From Stieleria maiorica (GTDB taxonomy: Bacteria > Planctomycetota > Planctomycetia > Pirellulales > Pirellulaceae), in the NCBI RefSeq assembly GCF_008035925.1, contig NZ_CP036264.1, positions 2,143,409-2,207,408 on the forward strand: a stretch of DNA of 64,000 nt, in the 5' to 3' direction. Shown here piece after piece: positions 24,558 to 34,265 of the stretch. Below the pieces are notes generated by a model. The model was not told the DNA's origin and searched no databases. It saw only the letters and a list, made by a program, of their open reading frames with translations. The translations under genes and the position numbers were made by a program. Numbering within the stretch: the stretch's first letter is position 1; each line of letters opens with the position of its first letter.

Positions 24558-27236
24558 ATGAAAACAGGATTCTTACGATCGTTTCCCCCACATGCGAGTC
24601 GATTCAAGGGCCGCTGCATCGCCGCGATCTTGTTGTCGGCGTGCTGCGTCGTGATGTCGGCGCCCGATGGGTTGGCCCAAAACGGGGCGACAAAAGCCAA
24701 ACCACGCAAACAGCCGGCCAAGCGGGCGCGGCAGACGTCGGTCGGCCCCGCAGTCGGCGGCAACACCGCGACACCGATCGATCGGATCAAGGCCGCCGAG
24801 GGGTTTGAGGTCGAACTGCTGTACTCGGTTCCAGGCGACCAGCAGGGATCGTGGGTCAATCTGTGCACCGATGACAAGGGGCGGATCCTGGTCAGCGATC
24901 AGTTCGGCGGCATGTATCGCATCACACCTCCGCCGGCGGGACAGCCGCTGGATCCCGCGGAAATCGAAACCGTCCCGGCAGACATCCGGGCGGTCAACGG
25001 AATGGTGTGGGCGTTCGGCGCCCTTTACGTCGGCGTCAATGACTACGAACAAAAGATCCCGTCGGGCTTGTACCGTGTCACTGATAGCGATGGCGACGAT
25101 CACTTGGACAAGGTCGAACTGCTGCACGAAGTCCACTCCAAGAGCGATCACGGAGTGCACGCGTTGATGCCGACCCCCGATGGCAAGGCGCTTTATCTGG
25201 TCACGGGAAACAACACGACCCCGCCGCCGCTGGCGGACAGTTCGCCGGTGCGGCAGGTCTGGGGCGAAGACCATTTGTTGCCCAGCATGCCGGACGGCCG
25301 CGGGCACAACCGCGGCGTGCTGGCACCGGGGGGAATCATCTATCGCGTCTCTCCCGACGGGCAAACCTTCGAAGCCTACGCGTCCGGGTTTCGAAACGTC
25401 TTTGACGCCGCGGTCAATCGCGACGGCGAACTGTTCACCTATGACGCCGACATGGAGTACGACTTCAACACGCCTTGGTATCGCCCGACGCGCATTTGCC
25501 ACGTCACCAGCGGCGCCGAGTTCGGCTGGCGGAACGGGGCGGGAAAACGTATGCCGTTCTACGCCGATAACCTGCCGGGCGTGCTCGACATCGGTCCGGG
25601 ATCTCCGACCGGCATGACGTTCGGTTACGGTGCAAAGTTCCCCGCCAAGTACCAAGACGCGCTCTATGCACTCGATTGGAGTTGGGGAAAGCTGTACGCG
25701 ATCCACTTGGAACCGAGCGGATCGTCCTACACCGCGACCAAGGAAGAGTTTGTGACCGGCGCGCCGCTGCCGATCACCGATGCGATCATCCGCCCCCAAG
25801 ACGGAGCGATGTACTTCACGATCGGCGGGCGACGGGTGCAATCCGGGCTGTACCGGGTGACCTATGTCGGCGATCAGTCGACCGAACCCGCAGAGTTCAA
25901 GCCGGCCAAGAACAAGGCCCGCGAGACACGCCACATGCTGGAGGCCTTTCACGGCAAACAAGATCCCCAGGCGATTTCCGTCGCTTGGCCCTACCTTGAC
26001 GATCAAGATCGCTTCATTCGCTTCGCCGCTCGAACGGCGATCGAACACCAACCGGCCCAGCAGTGGGCCGGCAAGGCGTTCAAGGAGTCCGATCCTGGCA
26101 AACAGGTCGAAGCCTTGCTGGCCCTGGCACGCGTCACCGGCGTCTGCCCCCAGCACCGCAGCGACGACACACCGCCGGTCGATACCGCCATGCGTGAAAA
26201 GTTGTTGGCCGCGGTCACATCGATCGATGCGACCGGCTTGACCGAGACGCAGCAATTGACGCTGCAACGTGCGACGCAAATCATCTTGAATCGGTTCGGA
26301 CGACCGAGCGACGCGACGATCGAAAAACTGATCGCCAGCTTCGACCCGCTGTTTCCGGCGCAATCGCCCGAACTGAACTGGTTGTTGTGCGAAACACTCG
26401 CGTGGCTGCAATCGCCGACCGTCGCCGAAAAAGCGATCGCGCTGATTCAGTCGGCGCCGACTCAAGAAGAACAGATGCAATACGCCCGATCGATTCGGAT
26501 GTTGAAAGCCGGATGGACGCCGCAGTTGCACACGGCGTACTTCGAGTGGTTTTTGAAGGCCGCCAACTACAAAGGCGGTGCCAGTTTCGATCAATTCATC
26601 AAGTTCATTCGCGACGACGCGGTCGCCTCGCTAAGCGAAACGCAAAAATCGGACATGGCAGAGCTGTTGGCACGCAAGCCCGTCAAGAAGTCGGCGTTGG
26701 AGAATCTGGGGCAAATCTTTGAAGGTCGCTCGGAAACCAAGTGGACGTTAGAAGAGCTGTCCGCGGCGGCGCGGACGGGATTGGAGCAACGCGATTTTGA
26801 CAACGGGCGAAAGATGTTCGCCGCAAGTGGTTGTTTCGCCTGCCACCGCTTCGGCGACCAGGGCGGCATGACCGGTCCCGACCTGACCTCGGCCGGCCGA
26901 CGTTATTCGCCGCACGACTTGTTGGACCAGGTGATCCATCCCAGCAAAGTGATCAACGATCAATTCTCGGCCGTCAAAGTGCTGACCGACGACGGCCGCA
27001 TTCACGTCGGCGTCGTGGTCAACCTGAGCGGCGACTCGATGACGCTGAACACCGACCTGACCGATCCCAATGCGCGCGTCAACATCGACCGCAAGACGAT
27101 CGAAGAAATGATGGTTTCCAAGACGTCGGCGATGCCCGAAGGACTGTTCAACCGCATGACGGAGGACGAGATCCTGGACCTGGTCGCCTATCTGATCAGC
27201 GCCGGCGATCCGAACCACGCGTTCTTCAAGAATTAG
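24558..27236 (+). CDS. Secreted PVC-type haem-domain protein (beta-propeller + HEAT-like + cytochrome c)
   Basis: An 892-residue exported protein and close paralogue of the gene at 4043. ATG 24558 opens directly into a signal peptide (CIAAILLSACCVVMSAPDGLAQ); ATG 24522 is also in frame and would add 12 residues. The propeller part shows TDDKGRILVSDQFGGMYRI, RNVFDAAVNRDGELFTYDAD and GSPTGMTFGYGAKFPAKYQD; the C-terminal haem domain has CFACH followed by TGPDLTSAGRRYSPHDLL and a KTSAMPEGL Met. Likely a periplasmic dehydrogenase-type protein in polysaccharide catabolism; substrate unknown. A strong hairpin follows the stop. Confidence 0.88.
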   Translation: MKTGFLRSFPPHASRFKGRCIAAILLSACCVVMSAPDGLAQNGATKAKPRKQPAKRARQTSVGPAVGGNTATPIDRIKAAEGFEVELLYSVPGDQQGSWVNLCTDDKGRILVSDQFGGMYRITPPPAGQPLDPAEIETVPADIRAVNGMVWAFGALYVGVNDYEQKIPSGLYRVTDSDGDDHLDKVELLHEVHSKSDHGVHALMPTPDGKALYLVTGNNTTPPPLADSSPVRQVWGEDHLLPSMPDGRGHNRGVLAPGGIIYRVSPDGQTFEAYASGFRNVFDAAVNRDGELFTYDADMEYDFNTPWYRPTRICHVTSGAEFGWRNGAGKRMPFYADNLPGVLDIGPGSPTGMTFGYGAKFPAKYQDALYALDWSWGKLYAIHLEPSGSSYTATKEEFVTGAPLPITDAIIRPQDGAMYFTIGGRRVQSGLYRVTYVGDQSTEPAEFKPAKNKARETRHMLEAFHGKQDPQAISVAWPYLDDQDRFIRFAARTAIEHQPAQQWAGKAFKESDPGKQVEALLALARVTGVCPQHRSDDTPPVDTAMREKLLAAVTSIDATGLTETQQLTLQRATQIILNRFGRPSDATIEKLIASFDPLFPAQSPELNWLLCETLAWLQSPTVAEKAIALIQSAPTQEEQMQYARSIRMLKAGWTPQLHTAYFEWFLKAANYKGGASFDQFIKFIRDDAVASLSETQKSDMAELLARKPVKKSALENLGQIFEGRSETKWTLEELSAAARTGLEQRDFDNGRKMFAASGCFACHRFGDQGGMTGPDLTSAGRRYSPHDLLDQVIHPSKVINDQFSAVKVLTDDGRIHVGVVVNLSGDSMTLNTDLTDPNARVNIDRKTIEEMMVSKTSAMPEGLFNRMTEDEILDLVAYLISAGDPNHAFFKN

Positions 27237-27257
27237 ACCGCACGGTCGGTGCAGACA

Positions 27258-27285
27258 CCCCGCCGCGTCACCGGACGCGGCGGGG
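27258..27285 (+). terminator. Strong intrinsic-type terminator
   Basis: CCCCGCCGCGTC and GACGCGGCGGGG form a perfect 12-bp GC-rich stem with an ACCG loop, followed by AAATTT. It begins 22 nt after the stop of the haem-domain gene and isolates it from the STAS gene. Confidence 0.75.
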
Positions 27286-27364
27286 AAATTTGCGACCCGC
27301 CGACAACTCTGCTAGGCTTGCAAGAAGACAGCCCGGTCGAGCATCCATGGCGGAGGTGGATTCG

Positions 27365-27910
27365 ATGACGATACGTTGTGATCTTTGTGTCTCACGAACC
27401 AGCGGTGGATTTATCGTCCGTGTCCAAGGCAAAGGGACGGCGACCCACAGCCCCGCCTTTGCGGCGTTCGTCAAAGGTTGTTTGGTCGAAGACCCCGCGG
27501 CGACTGTGACGGTCGACTTGCTGGGCTGCGAGTATCTGGACAGCACCTTCTTGGGGTGCTTACTGAAACTGCAACGCACCGGAACGGCGAAGCGATTTCA
27601 CGTGGTCGCCGACGATGCGGCACGGTCACGATTGTTGACGGCGACCTGTCTGGACAAGTACCTGACACTGCTTTCCAAAGCCCCCAAGTCCACCGGGACG
27701 TTCCTGCGGATCGAACCCGACGAGGTCTCCAAGCAAGAACTCGGGCGACACATGCAGGAGGCTCATGAGGTCCTGGGAGAACTGCCCAGTGCATCCGCGT
27801 CCGTGTTCAAGCGGATCGCCGAACAGCTCGCCCACGACTTGGAGCAAGAGGAGCAAGACAATTCGATGCTGTTCGACACCGCCGTCGTGACGCCCCCGCC
27901 GCGACCGTGA
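27365..27910 (+). CDS. STAS-domain protein (anti-sigma factor antagonist-like)
   Basis: A 181-residue cytosolic protein. The ATG at 27365 is chosen because GGAGGTG at 27352-27358 is 6 nt upstream; an earlier ATG at 27347 would include that site. Residues about 1-105 have the STAS fold pattern, with TVTVDLLGCEYLDSTFLGCL at the usual phosphorylation loop (the D-S-T-F segment, with Ser as candidate phospho-acceptor). The C-terminal 70 residues are helical and acidic. STAS proteins are phosphorylated by RsbW-like kinases and switch sigma or other partners. A response regulator with an RsbW-like ATPase lies 9.5 kb away (36886). No partner is adjacent. Confidence 0.82.
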   Translation: MTIRCDLCVSRTSGGFIVRVQGKGTATHSPAFAAFVKGCLVEDPAATVTVDLLGCEYLDSTFLGCLLKLQRTGTAKRFHVVADDAARSRLLTATCLDKYLTLLSKAPKSTGTFLRIEPDEVSKQELGRHMQEAHEVLGELPSASASVFKRIAEQLAHDLEQEEQDNSMLFDTAVVTPPPRP

Positions 27911-27931
27911 ACGTGCGAAGTCTGTCGTCAT

Positions 27932-27995
27932 CGTTTTGCCCCCCCCATCATTCTGCCCCGAATCATTCTGCCTCCTTCAATCTGCCTCATCCTGC
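27932..27995. repeat. Degenerate tandem repeat, reverse copy of the 35418 array
   Basis: Reads GTTTTGCCCCCCCCATCATT then CTGCC units (CATTCTGCC, CTTCAATCTGCC, CTCATCCTGC). The reverse complement gives GGCAGAATGATGGGG-type units identical to those at 35418-35542. It lies between the STAS gene and the start at 28067. Confidence 0.75.
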
Positions 27996-28066
27996 AGTCC
28001 CGCGCAACGATCCTGATATGATGGCACGATCGATTCTGTCGCCGAGTTCTTTTCTGCCAGAGACTT

Positions 28067-30976
28067 ATGATCGTGCGTACTCTTGGATGCCTTTTCGTCT
28101 GCTTCGTCGCACTCTCGCCGCTCGGACTGTACGCCCAGTCCGAACCGCCGGCCCGGGCGGTGCCTTGGACGAATTCCAACATCAAGGGCAGCCCCGCGCC
28201 GCCGCTGCCCTACACGACACGCCGCGTGTTCACCCAGGTTCAACTGGACCATCCCACCGAGATCGTCTGGCTGCCAGAGGCGGAGAAATGGATTGCCACC
28301 CAGCTGAACGGTGCGATCGTCGCATTTGAAAACGATTCGGAAAATGCGACGGCCGTGCCCTGCATGGACCTCAATGAATGTCACGACGGCCGGATCTCTC
28401 AAGGTTTGGGGACCAAGTTCCATCACGACCTGTCGGGCCAGCCGTGGTGTTTCGTGACCTATTCGTTCCGCGGCGGCGATGACGCGGCGACCATGTTGGT
28501 GCGTTTCAAGGTGACCGATCCGACGGTCCCCAAGGTCGATCTATCCAGCCGTGTCGTGCTGGCCAAATGGAGCAGCTCGGGGCACACCGGTGGATCGATG
28601 CAGTTCGGTCCCGACGGCATGTTTTACGTTTCGATCGGTGACGGCCAGCCTCCCTATCCGCCCGATGCGAACAATACCGGCCAGGATTTGAGCGACCTGG
28701 AATCAGCGATCTTGCGGATCGACGTCGACGACCCGACCGTCGAACGCCCCTATCGCATCCCCGCCGACAACCCCTTCGTCGGCCGCAGCGATGCGCGGCC
28801 GGAGATCTGGGCGTACGGCTTTCGTAACCCTTGGAAGATCGCGTTTGATCCCGACAGTGGTGACCTGTTGGCCGCCGACGTCGGGTGGGAAATGCGCGAG
28901 ATGATTCATCGTGTCGCCCGCGGTCGCAATCACGGTTGGAGCGTGATGGAAGGCAGCCAACCGGTCAAACCGGACCAGACGCCCGAAGTCCCGATCACAC
29001 CGCCGTTGTTTGAACACACGCACTTGGATTCGCGTTCCATCTCGGGAGGCCATTTCTGGCAAAGTGATCGACTGCCGGAACTCAAAGGGGCCTACATCTA
29101 TGGCGACTGGATGACCGGAAAGGTGTGGGCACTGAAGTCCGAAGGGGACCGAGTGTTGTGGCAGAAAGAGCTGGTCGACACCCCGCTGCAGATCATCTCG
29201 TTCATGCTCGATCCCAGCGGCGAAGTGCTGGTCGTCGGCTACGACGGCACGATCCTGCGTTTGGAACCCAACCCGGTCACCGCGGCCAGCCACACGTTTC
29301 CGACACGATTGAGCGAGACCGGGTTGTTCGCTGACGTCGAATCCCAAACACCGGCCGCGGGGGTCGTCGAATACAAAATCAGCGCTCACCATTGGGCCGA
29401 CGGAACACAATCGCGCCAGTGGATCGCGATCCCGGGAAACGAGCAGCTCTCGTTGTACGATCGCGATGACTGGCAGACCGGTCAGTCGGCCGGGCGGTTC
29501 ATGTTTCCGCCCGACACGGTGGTCGCCAAAACGGTCAGCTATCGCAGCGATCCGGCCGACCGAGCGACCGAGCGGCGATTGGAAACCCAGGTGTTGCATC
29601 TGCTCGGCGACGAATGGCAAGCGTACAACTACGTCTGGAACGACGATCAAACCGACGCGGTGCTGCAAGACGACATCGCCACCGAACGCAAACTGACGAT
29701 CAAAGACGACCGGTATCCCGGCGGTGTGCGGACCCAGACGTGGCGCCACGTCAGCCGCAGCGAGTGTTTGCTGTGTCACATTTGGGCGGCAGGAACCGTG
29801 CATGCGTTCTGGCCCGAACAATTGAACCTCGGCTCGCTGGCAAACAATCAACTCGATCGGTTGACCGAGCTGGGGTTGTTTCGCGAGCCCGTTCCGGCAA
29901 AACCGCCGATCGCGTCACCGTATGATGAATCTCAGCCGCTCGAAGCCCGCGCCCGGTCCTACCTGGCCCTCAATTGTTCAACCTGTCACCGACGCCAAGG
30001 CGGCGGGACGGCAAACTTCAATTTTGAGTGGTCCAAATCATTAGAAGAAAACAACTACTTGGACGAACCGCCGGCGCAAGGTGACTTTGGTATTCCCGAC
30101 GCCCGCTTGCTCGCGCCGGGAGATCCCGGACGCAGCATCCTGTTGTATCGAGCACTCAAATCCGGCCGCGGGCACATGCCGCAGTTCGGATCCAATGTGA
30201 TCGATCTGCAGGGCGTTGCGCTGCTGCACGATTGGATCGCATCGATGGATGCCGACAGCGACGCGGCCGAGGAGACAGACAACCTGCTCGCCGACTTGGC
30301 GATCGACGACGGCCTGGATCGAAAGTTGGACGACTTGCTCGGGTCACCCGACGGAGCGTTGGCGTTGTCGTTGGCCTGTGGCACGCGATCCGCCGACGAT
30401 GAACTGCGCGAGCGTGTCATCGACAAAGCCACCCGACACGAAGATCCTTTGGTCCGCGATCTGTTTGATCATTATCTTCCCGAAGACCAACGCGTGGCCC
30501 GACTGGGGGCGACGATCGACGAAGCCGCTTTGTTGGCGATCGAGGGTTCGGCCGAACGTGGAAAGCAGCTGTTCGAACAAGCCAAAGAGATCAATTGTCG
30601 TCTTTGTCATCGCATCGGATCAGTAGGGCAAAACGTCGGCCCGGACCTGAGTGGGATCGGGACTCAAAGGACGCCGGTCGAATTGCTGGCCAGTCTCCTG
30701 CGTCCTTCGGAACAGATCGATCCCAAATACCGATCACGCAAGGTGCTGACGTCTGACGGCGAAGTGGTCGTGGGGATCGTCACGGCGGAAAACGAGGATC
30801 AGTTGACGATCGCCGATGCGACCGGAAAAACGCGGACGATGGCGACCGATGACATCGAGCTGATGGAACCTTCGTCCAAGTCCGTGATGCCCGACCAATT
30901 GCTGGCCGGGATGACACCCCAGCAAGCTGCCGACTTGCTGGCCTTTCTGGCCTCGCAACGCGCGATCGTCCCGTAG
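28067..30976 (+). CDS. PQQ-type glucose/sorbosone dehydrogenase-like protein with three haem motifs
   Basis: A 969-residue exported protein. ATG 28067 gives a signal peptide (MIVRTLGCLFVCFVALSPLG) cut near LYAQS. Residues about 40-400 resemble soluble quinoprotein glucose/sorbosone dehydrogenases: GHTGGSMQFGPDGMFYVSIG, EIWAYGFRNPWKIAFDPDSG, GRNHGWSVMEGSQP. A middle domain contains CLLCH and CSTCHRRQ, and the C-terminal PVC haem domain has CRLCHRIG. The combination suggests a periplasmic sugar or alcohol dehydrogenase with its own electron-accepting cytochromes. It converges with the universal stress gene, 18 nt away. Confidence 0.86.
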   Translation: MIVRTLGCLFVCFVALSPLGLYAQSEPPARAVPWTNSNIKGSPAPPLPYTTRRVFTQVQLDHPTEIVWLPEAEKWIATQLNGAIVAFENDSENATAVPCMDLNECHDGRISQGLGTKFHHDLSGQPWCFVTYSFRGGDDAATMLVRFKVTDPTVPKVDLSSRVVLAKWSSSGHTGGSMQFGPDGMFYVSIGDGQPPYPPDANNTGQDLSDLESAILRIDVDDPTVERPYRIPADNPFVGRSDARPEIWAYGFRNPWKIAFDPDSGDLLAADVGWEMREMIHRVARGRNHGWSVMEGSQPVKPDQTPEVPITPPLFEHTHLDSRSISGGHFWQSDRLPELKGAYIYGDWMTGKVWALKSEGDRVLWQKELVDTPLQIISFMLDPSGEVLVVGYDGTILRLEPNPVTAASHTFPTRLSETGLFADVESQTPAAGVVEYKISAHHWADGTQSRQWIAIPGNEQLSLYDRDDWQTGQSAGRFMFPPDTVVAKTVSYRSDPADRATERRLETQVLHLLGDEWQAYNYVWNDDQTDAVLQDDIATERKLTIKDDRYPGGVRTQTWRHVSRSECLLCHIWAAGTVHAFWPEQLNLGSLANNQLDRLTELGLFREPVPAKPPIASPYDESQPLEARARSYLALNCSTCHRRQGGGTANFNFEWSKSLEENNYLDEPPAQGDFGIPDARLLAPGDPGRSILLYRALKSGRGHMPQFGSNVIDLQGVALLHDWIASMDADSDAAEETDNLLADLAIDDGLDRKLDDLLGSPDGALALSLACGTRSADDELRERVIDKATRHEDPLVRDLFDHYLPEDQRVARLGATIDEAALLAIEGSAERGKQLFEQAKEINCRLCHRIGSVGQNVGPDLSGIGTQRTPVELLASLLRPSEQIDPKYRSRKVLTSDGEVVVGIVTAENEDQLTIADATGKTRTMATDDIELMEPSSKSVMPDQLLAGMTPQQAADLLAFLASQRAIVP

Positions 30977-30994
30977 CAACACAGGCGGGCCGCC

Positions 30995-31828
30995 TCAGCT
31001 GTCGATCGGGATCGCCAAAACCGGGCAGGGCGCGTGGCGGACCACTTTGTCGGTCGTCGTGCCGCGGAAGACGTCCCAAAATCCGTGGACGCCGTCGGTC
31101 ACCATTGCGATCAAGTTCGCCTGCTTCTCTTCGGCCAGTTTGATGATCTCTGTCGCGGGGTCGCCCGTCGGAGTCACGATCTGTTCGACGTTCCAGGGGC
31201 CGTCGGGGATCTTGATGTCTGGCATGGTGCTCGCGCCGACGTGAAAGAGGGTCAGCGTTGCGTTTTCGCTGCCCAGAGCGGAGATCGCCCGCAGTCCGCG
31301 CTCGATCGCCTCGTCGGGCGAGGGCGATGCATCGACGGGAACGATCACCCGATCCATCTGGACTTCGCCGGTTTCCAGCGAAACGCAGCCACGGCCGCCG
31401 GCGGGAACAAACAACGTCGGCACGTGGCTTTTGTGTGCAATCTTCTCTGCCTTGGACGGCATCAACCAACTCGCCAGACCATCGCGGCCACTGGTGGCCA
31501 GCACCATGAAGTCGACCGGCCGCTGCTGAAAAAATCCCGTGATCGCATCGACCACGTCCTTTTGCTCGGCGATCACCTTTTCCACGCCGACGCCCAGCTT
31601 CTCCTGAATATCACGTCGTTTCGCGTCCTCATCGATCAGCCCCCAGCGGCCGAGCGTCTTGCGAACTGCGGGAAAGCGATCCCAGTCTTCGTCGGAATCG
31701 TCGCCGACGTGCAACAGCGCCAGCGTCGATTCATTACTGAGCGCCAATCGCAAGGCATGGGCAAACGCCAGGTGTGATTGGGCCGAAAAATCAGTCGGAT
31801 GCAGGATGTAACGGGCTGGAGCACTCAC
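30995..31828 (-). CDS. Universal stress protein with two tandem UspA domains
   Basis: A 277-residue cytosolic protein made of two UspA-like halves (about 1-140 and 155-277). Each half shows the family pattern: RYILHPTDFSAQSHLAFAHA and VDFMVLATSGRDGLASWLM in the first, RVIVPVDASPSPDEAIERGL and NLIAMVTDGVHGFWDVF in the second, followed by HVPTLFVPA and HAPCPVLAIP. An ATP-binding G-x2-G-x9-G pattern is only partly met, so ATP binding is uncertain. The start is GTG at 31828. No partner gene is close on the same strand. Confidence 0.88.
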   Translation of the reverse strand: MSAPARYILHPTDFSAQSHLAFAHALRLALSNESTLALLHVGDDSDEDWDRFPAVRKTLGRWGLIDEDAKRRDIQEKLGVGVEKVIAEQKDVVDAITGFFQQRPVDFMVLATSGRDGLASWLMPSKAEKIAHKSHVPTLFVPAGGRGCVSLETGEVQMDRVIVPVDASPSPDEAIERGLRAISALGSENATLTLFHVGASTMPDIKIPDGPWNVEQIVTPTGDPATEIIKLAEEKQANLIAMVTDGVHGFWDVFRGTTTDKVVRHAPCPVLAIPIDS

Positions 31829-31991
31829 AATTCACTCGCCGTGTCGGTGGAACGTGTGGAGGAGAAAAGGAAAGCCATTGCAGGCAACGGTCGCGGCAGT
31901 TTAGTCGACGCGAGCACAATTTGTTCGATTGAGACAACTTCGAAAGGCAAGCGAGTGGATCTGCTGCCGTTTGGCGCTAGCCTATGGGCCC

Positions 31992-33065
31992 CTACGTCGA
32001 CCCGACGACCAGCGGTGGCGACGCCAGGAACTCGGTCAAGCGGTCGTGATCGATGTCGCCGCCGCAACCGGCCAGCGGTGACGCAACGACGATCCCCTTG
32101 TCGATCCGCACTCCCACACAGGGTTCGTCCGCCAGCAAGACCGCCCCGTCCAGATCGGCAAAGTCCAACAGCGGCAACAGCTGCGCCGCCCCGCTGATCC
32201 CGATCGAGCTTTCGACCATGCAGCCGATCATCGTTTTGAGACCAAGACGGCGAGCCTGCGTGAGCATCTGCAGCGCCGGCGAAAGGCCCCCGCACTTGCA
32301 AAGTTTCACATTGACGCCGTGATACAGACCGCCACACCGCTCGACGTCACCGCTTACCTGGCAGTCCTCGTCGGCAATGATCGGAAGGGCCGATTCGCGG
32401 TACACCCGTTGCTTGTCCTCTTGCGAGGCGTCGATCGGCAGCGGTTGTTCGATGAACTCCACCCCCAGGGTCGCCAATCGTGCGGAATGGTCGATCGCCT
32501 GGTCGGCCGACCAGCCGCAATTGGCGTCGACACGAAACACGGCGTCCGTGTGACGCCGCAGCTCGGTCACGATTTCAATGTCACGCTCGGTGCCGAGTTT
32601 GATCTTGTAGACCCGCCACCCCGGTTCTTCCCGCAGTTTTCGCACCATCGTCTCGGTCGTATCGATCCCGATCGTAAAGCTCGAATCGACGACGTCGGTG
32701 TTTGCCAGCTGCCAGACTTTCCAAGTCGGGTACCCCAGACGCTTGCCGTGCCAATCGTGCGCCGCCATGTCCAACGCCGAAAGTGCGAACATGTCACCGT
32801 CAGTCTGGTCGTGCATCACCGTCCAGAGGTCCGACGGAGATTCCGCGGCGTACCGATCGAGTGTGCCGGGATGGATCTTCCGCAGCGATTGCAACATCGA
32901 ATCGTACGTGTGACGATAGAACGCGTCCTCGGTGACTTCACCGTAGCCACGAACGCCGTCGTGTTCCAGTTCCACAATCAGACTGGATTGAGTCTGGATC
33001 GAATTGCGTGCGATCGTGAACGCGTGTTTCAGGGGCAAATTCAATCGGAAAACGGTCAACTTCAT
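31992..33065 (-). CDS. dgcA: N-acetyl-D-glutamate racemase / dipeptide epimerase-like enolase-superfamily enzyme
   Basis: A 357-residue cytosolic enzyme of the muconate-lactonising subgroup of the enolase superfamily. Seen: the Lys motif VYKIKLGTE (about 168-176), the metal ligands in RVDANCGW, IEQPLP and IADEDCQ, and the second Lys in VNVKLCKCGG. Close relatives include Ala-Glu dipeptide epimerases. The partner gene, a DUF1611 protein overlapping by 4 nt, matches the DgcN-DgcA pair described for D-glutamate catabolism, in which DgcN acetylates D-Glu and DgcA racemises it. The gene symbol rests on that pairing; a dipeptide epimerase role is the alternative. Confidence 0.72.
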   Translation of the reverse strand: MKLTVFRLNLPLKHAFTIARNSIQTQSSLIVELEHDGVRGYGEVTEDAFYRHTYDSMLQSLRKIHPGTLDRYAAESPSDLWTVMHDQTDGDMFALSALDMAAHDWHGKRLGYPTWKVWQLANTDVVDSSFTIGIDTTETMVRKLREEPGWRVYKIKLGTERDIEIVTELRRHTDAVFRVDANCGWSADQAIDHSARLATLGVEFIEQPLPIDASQEDKQRVYRESALPIIADEDCQVSGDVERCGGLYHGVNVKLCKCGGLSPALQMLTQARRLGLKTMIGCMVESSIGISGAAQLLPLLDFADLDGAVLLADEPCVGVRIDKGIVVASPLAGCGGDIDHDRLTEFLASPPLVVGST

Positions 33066-34177
33066 TCGGCCAGCACCTCGCCGCGCAAGCCGATGCAGGC
33101 TTCGACCAGTTTGTCGGCCCCCGTGCGATAGACGTCACAGGCGGGCAGCCCGAACGTCGATTCGGCACGCTCGATTTCCGCGCTCGCTTCCTCGTCACTC
33201 AGGTTGCGTGTGTTGATCCCGATGCCCACAAACTTGCACGGGTGACGCAGATTCGCGGCAACCAAATAGGCGTCCATCTGTTGCTTGATCGGTGTCAACG
33301 GAACATCGTCCAATCCCTTGACGTGCGTCCGTCCCGCTTCGTAGCAATACACCAGACCGTGCGGGGCGCTGCCGTGCAATAACCCCAACGTCACCGCGGA
33401 AAACGCGGGATGCGAAATGCTGCCTTGGCCTTCGATCAATAAGAAATCGTGATGCTCATAGCGTCGGGCAAGCTGTTCGGCGGCGCCACTGACGAAGTCG
33501 GCCACCACGCAATCGATCGGCACGCCATCGCCGGAGATCATGATGCCGGTTTGGCCGGTGGCAAGGAATTTGGAATTCAACTCGCGCCGGACCAGCCCGC
33601 GGTGAATCTCCAGTGACGTGACCATTTTCCCCAAACTGCAATCCTGGCCGACGGTGTGGATCCGGGTGCATCCCGGGCGAAATCGGTGACATTCGGCCGT
33701 GACCTTCAATCGGTTGCGACGGACATCGATCAAACGACTGTCCGATCGCTCGGCCGCCGCGATGTACTCTGCGTCCTCGGTCAGAAAATCGTGCAGCCCC
33801 GAGACGACGTCGATGCCGCGCCGGAGTGCTTGCAGAATCATCGGACGCCACTCGTCGGGCAGTTTGCCTCCCGGCGGCGCGATGCCGATGTACAACGCGT
33901 CCACTTCCGGGAGCTCCGCCAACGTTTTCACCACCGGGATCGCCCCGCCGCAGCCCAACAGATCTTGGGTTGTCGAGCCCGATGCCGTCGCGTCGATGAC
34001 CGCAACCACATCTTCGGTTCGGTAGCGGAGCAGACTGATCGCGGTCTTGGCCACAAACGGTGTCGAATAGCCGTCGGTCAAAATCGCGATTCGATGATGG
34101 GGCATCAGCGACGATCCCGATAGATCGGAGGCAGATGCATCGGAAACGAAAGGCTGCGAATTCGTATCAAGAGACAT
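33062..34177 (-). CDS. dgcN: DUF1611 protein, D-glutamate N-acetyltransferase-like
   Basis: A 371-residue cytosolic protein with the DUF1611 layout: a Rossmann-like N-terminus (IAILTDGYSTPFVAKTAISL), then a P-loop NTPase-like core (IHTVGQDCSLGKMVTSLEIH, about 175-195) and a distal motif FLLIEGQGSISHPAFSAVTL. Earlier DUF1611 members were described as having a NAD-dependent-like fold; recent work places DgcN as acetyl-CoA-dependent D-Glu N-acetyltransferase. It overlaps the following dgcA-like gene in an ATGA junction, strongly suggesting a two-gene operon. ATG 34177 is chosen; an upstream open frame to 34474 is basic and runs into the divergent esterase gene. Confidence 0.74.
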   Translation of the reverse strand: MSLDTNSQPFVSDASASDLSGSSLMPHHRIAILTDGYSTPFVAKTAISLLRYRTEDVVAVIDATASGSTTQDLLGCGGAIPVVKTLAELPEVDALYIGIAPPGGKLPDEWRPMILQALRRGIDVVSGLHDFLTEDAEYIAAAERSDSRLIDVRRNRLKVTAECHRFRPGCTRIHTVGQDCSLGKMVTSLEIHRGLVRRELNSKFLATGQTGIMISGDGVPIDCVVADFVSGAAEQLARRYEHHDFLLIEGQGSISHPAFSAVTLGLLHGSAPHGLVYCYEAGRTHVKGLDDVPLTPIKQQMDAYLVAANLRHPCKFVGIGINTRNLSDEEASAEIERAESTFGLPACDVYRTGADKLVEACIGLRGEVLAE

Positions 34178-34265
34178 AAAGTCACACGAGGTTTCGATTA
34201 AAACAGGAACAAAAGCGGGCTCGGCGGGTTTGTATCGTATCCGATGTCCCGACCACAGGTGATCC

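Noticed and set aside
24573..26594. 673-residue open frame on the minus strand
   Set aside because: It lies antisense within the well-supported haem-domain gene; codon-periodic GC makes such shadows common, and its translation lacks recognisable motifs.
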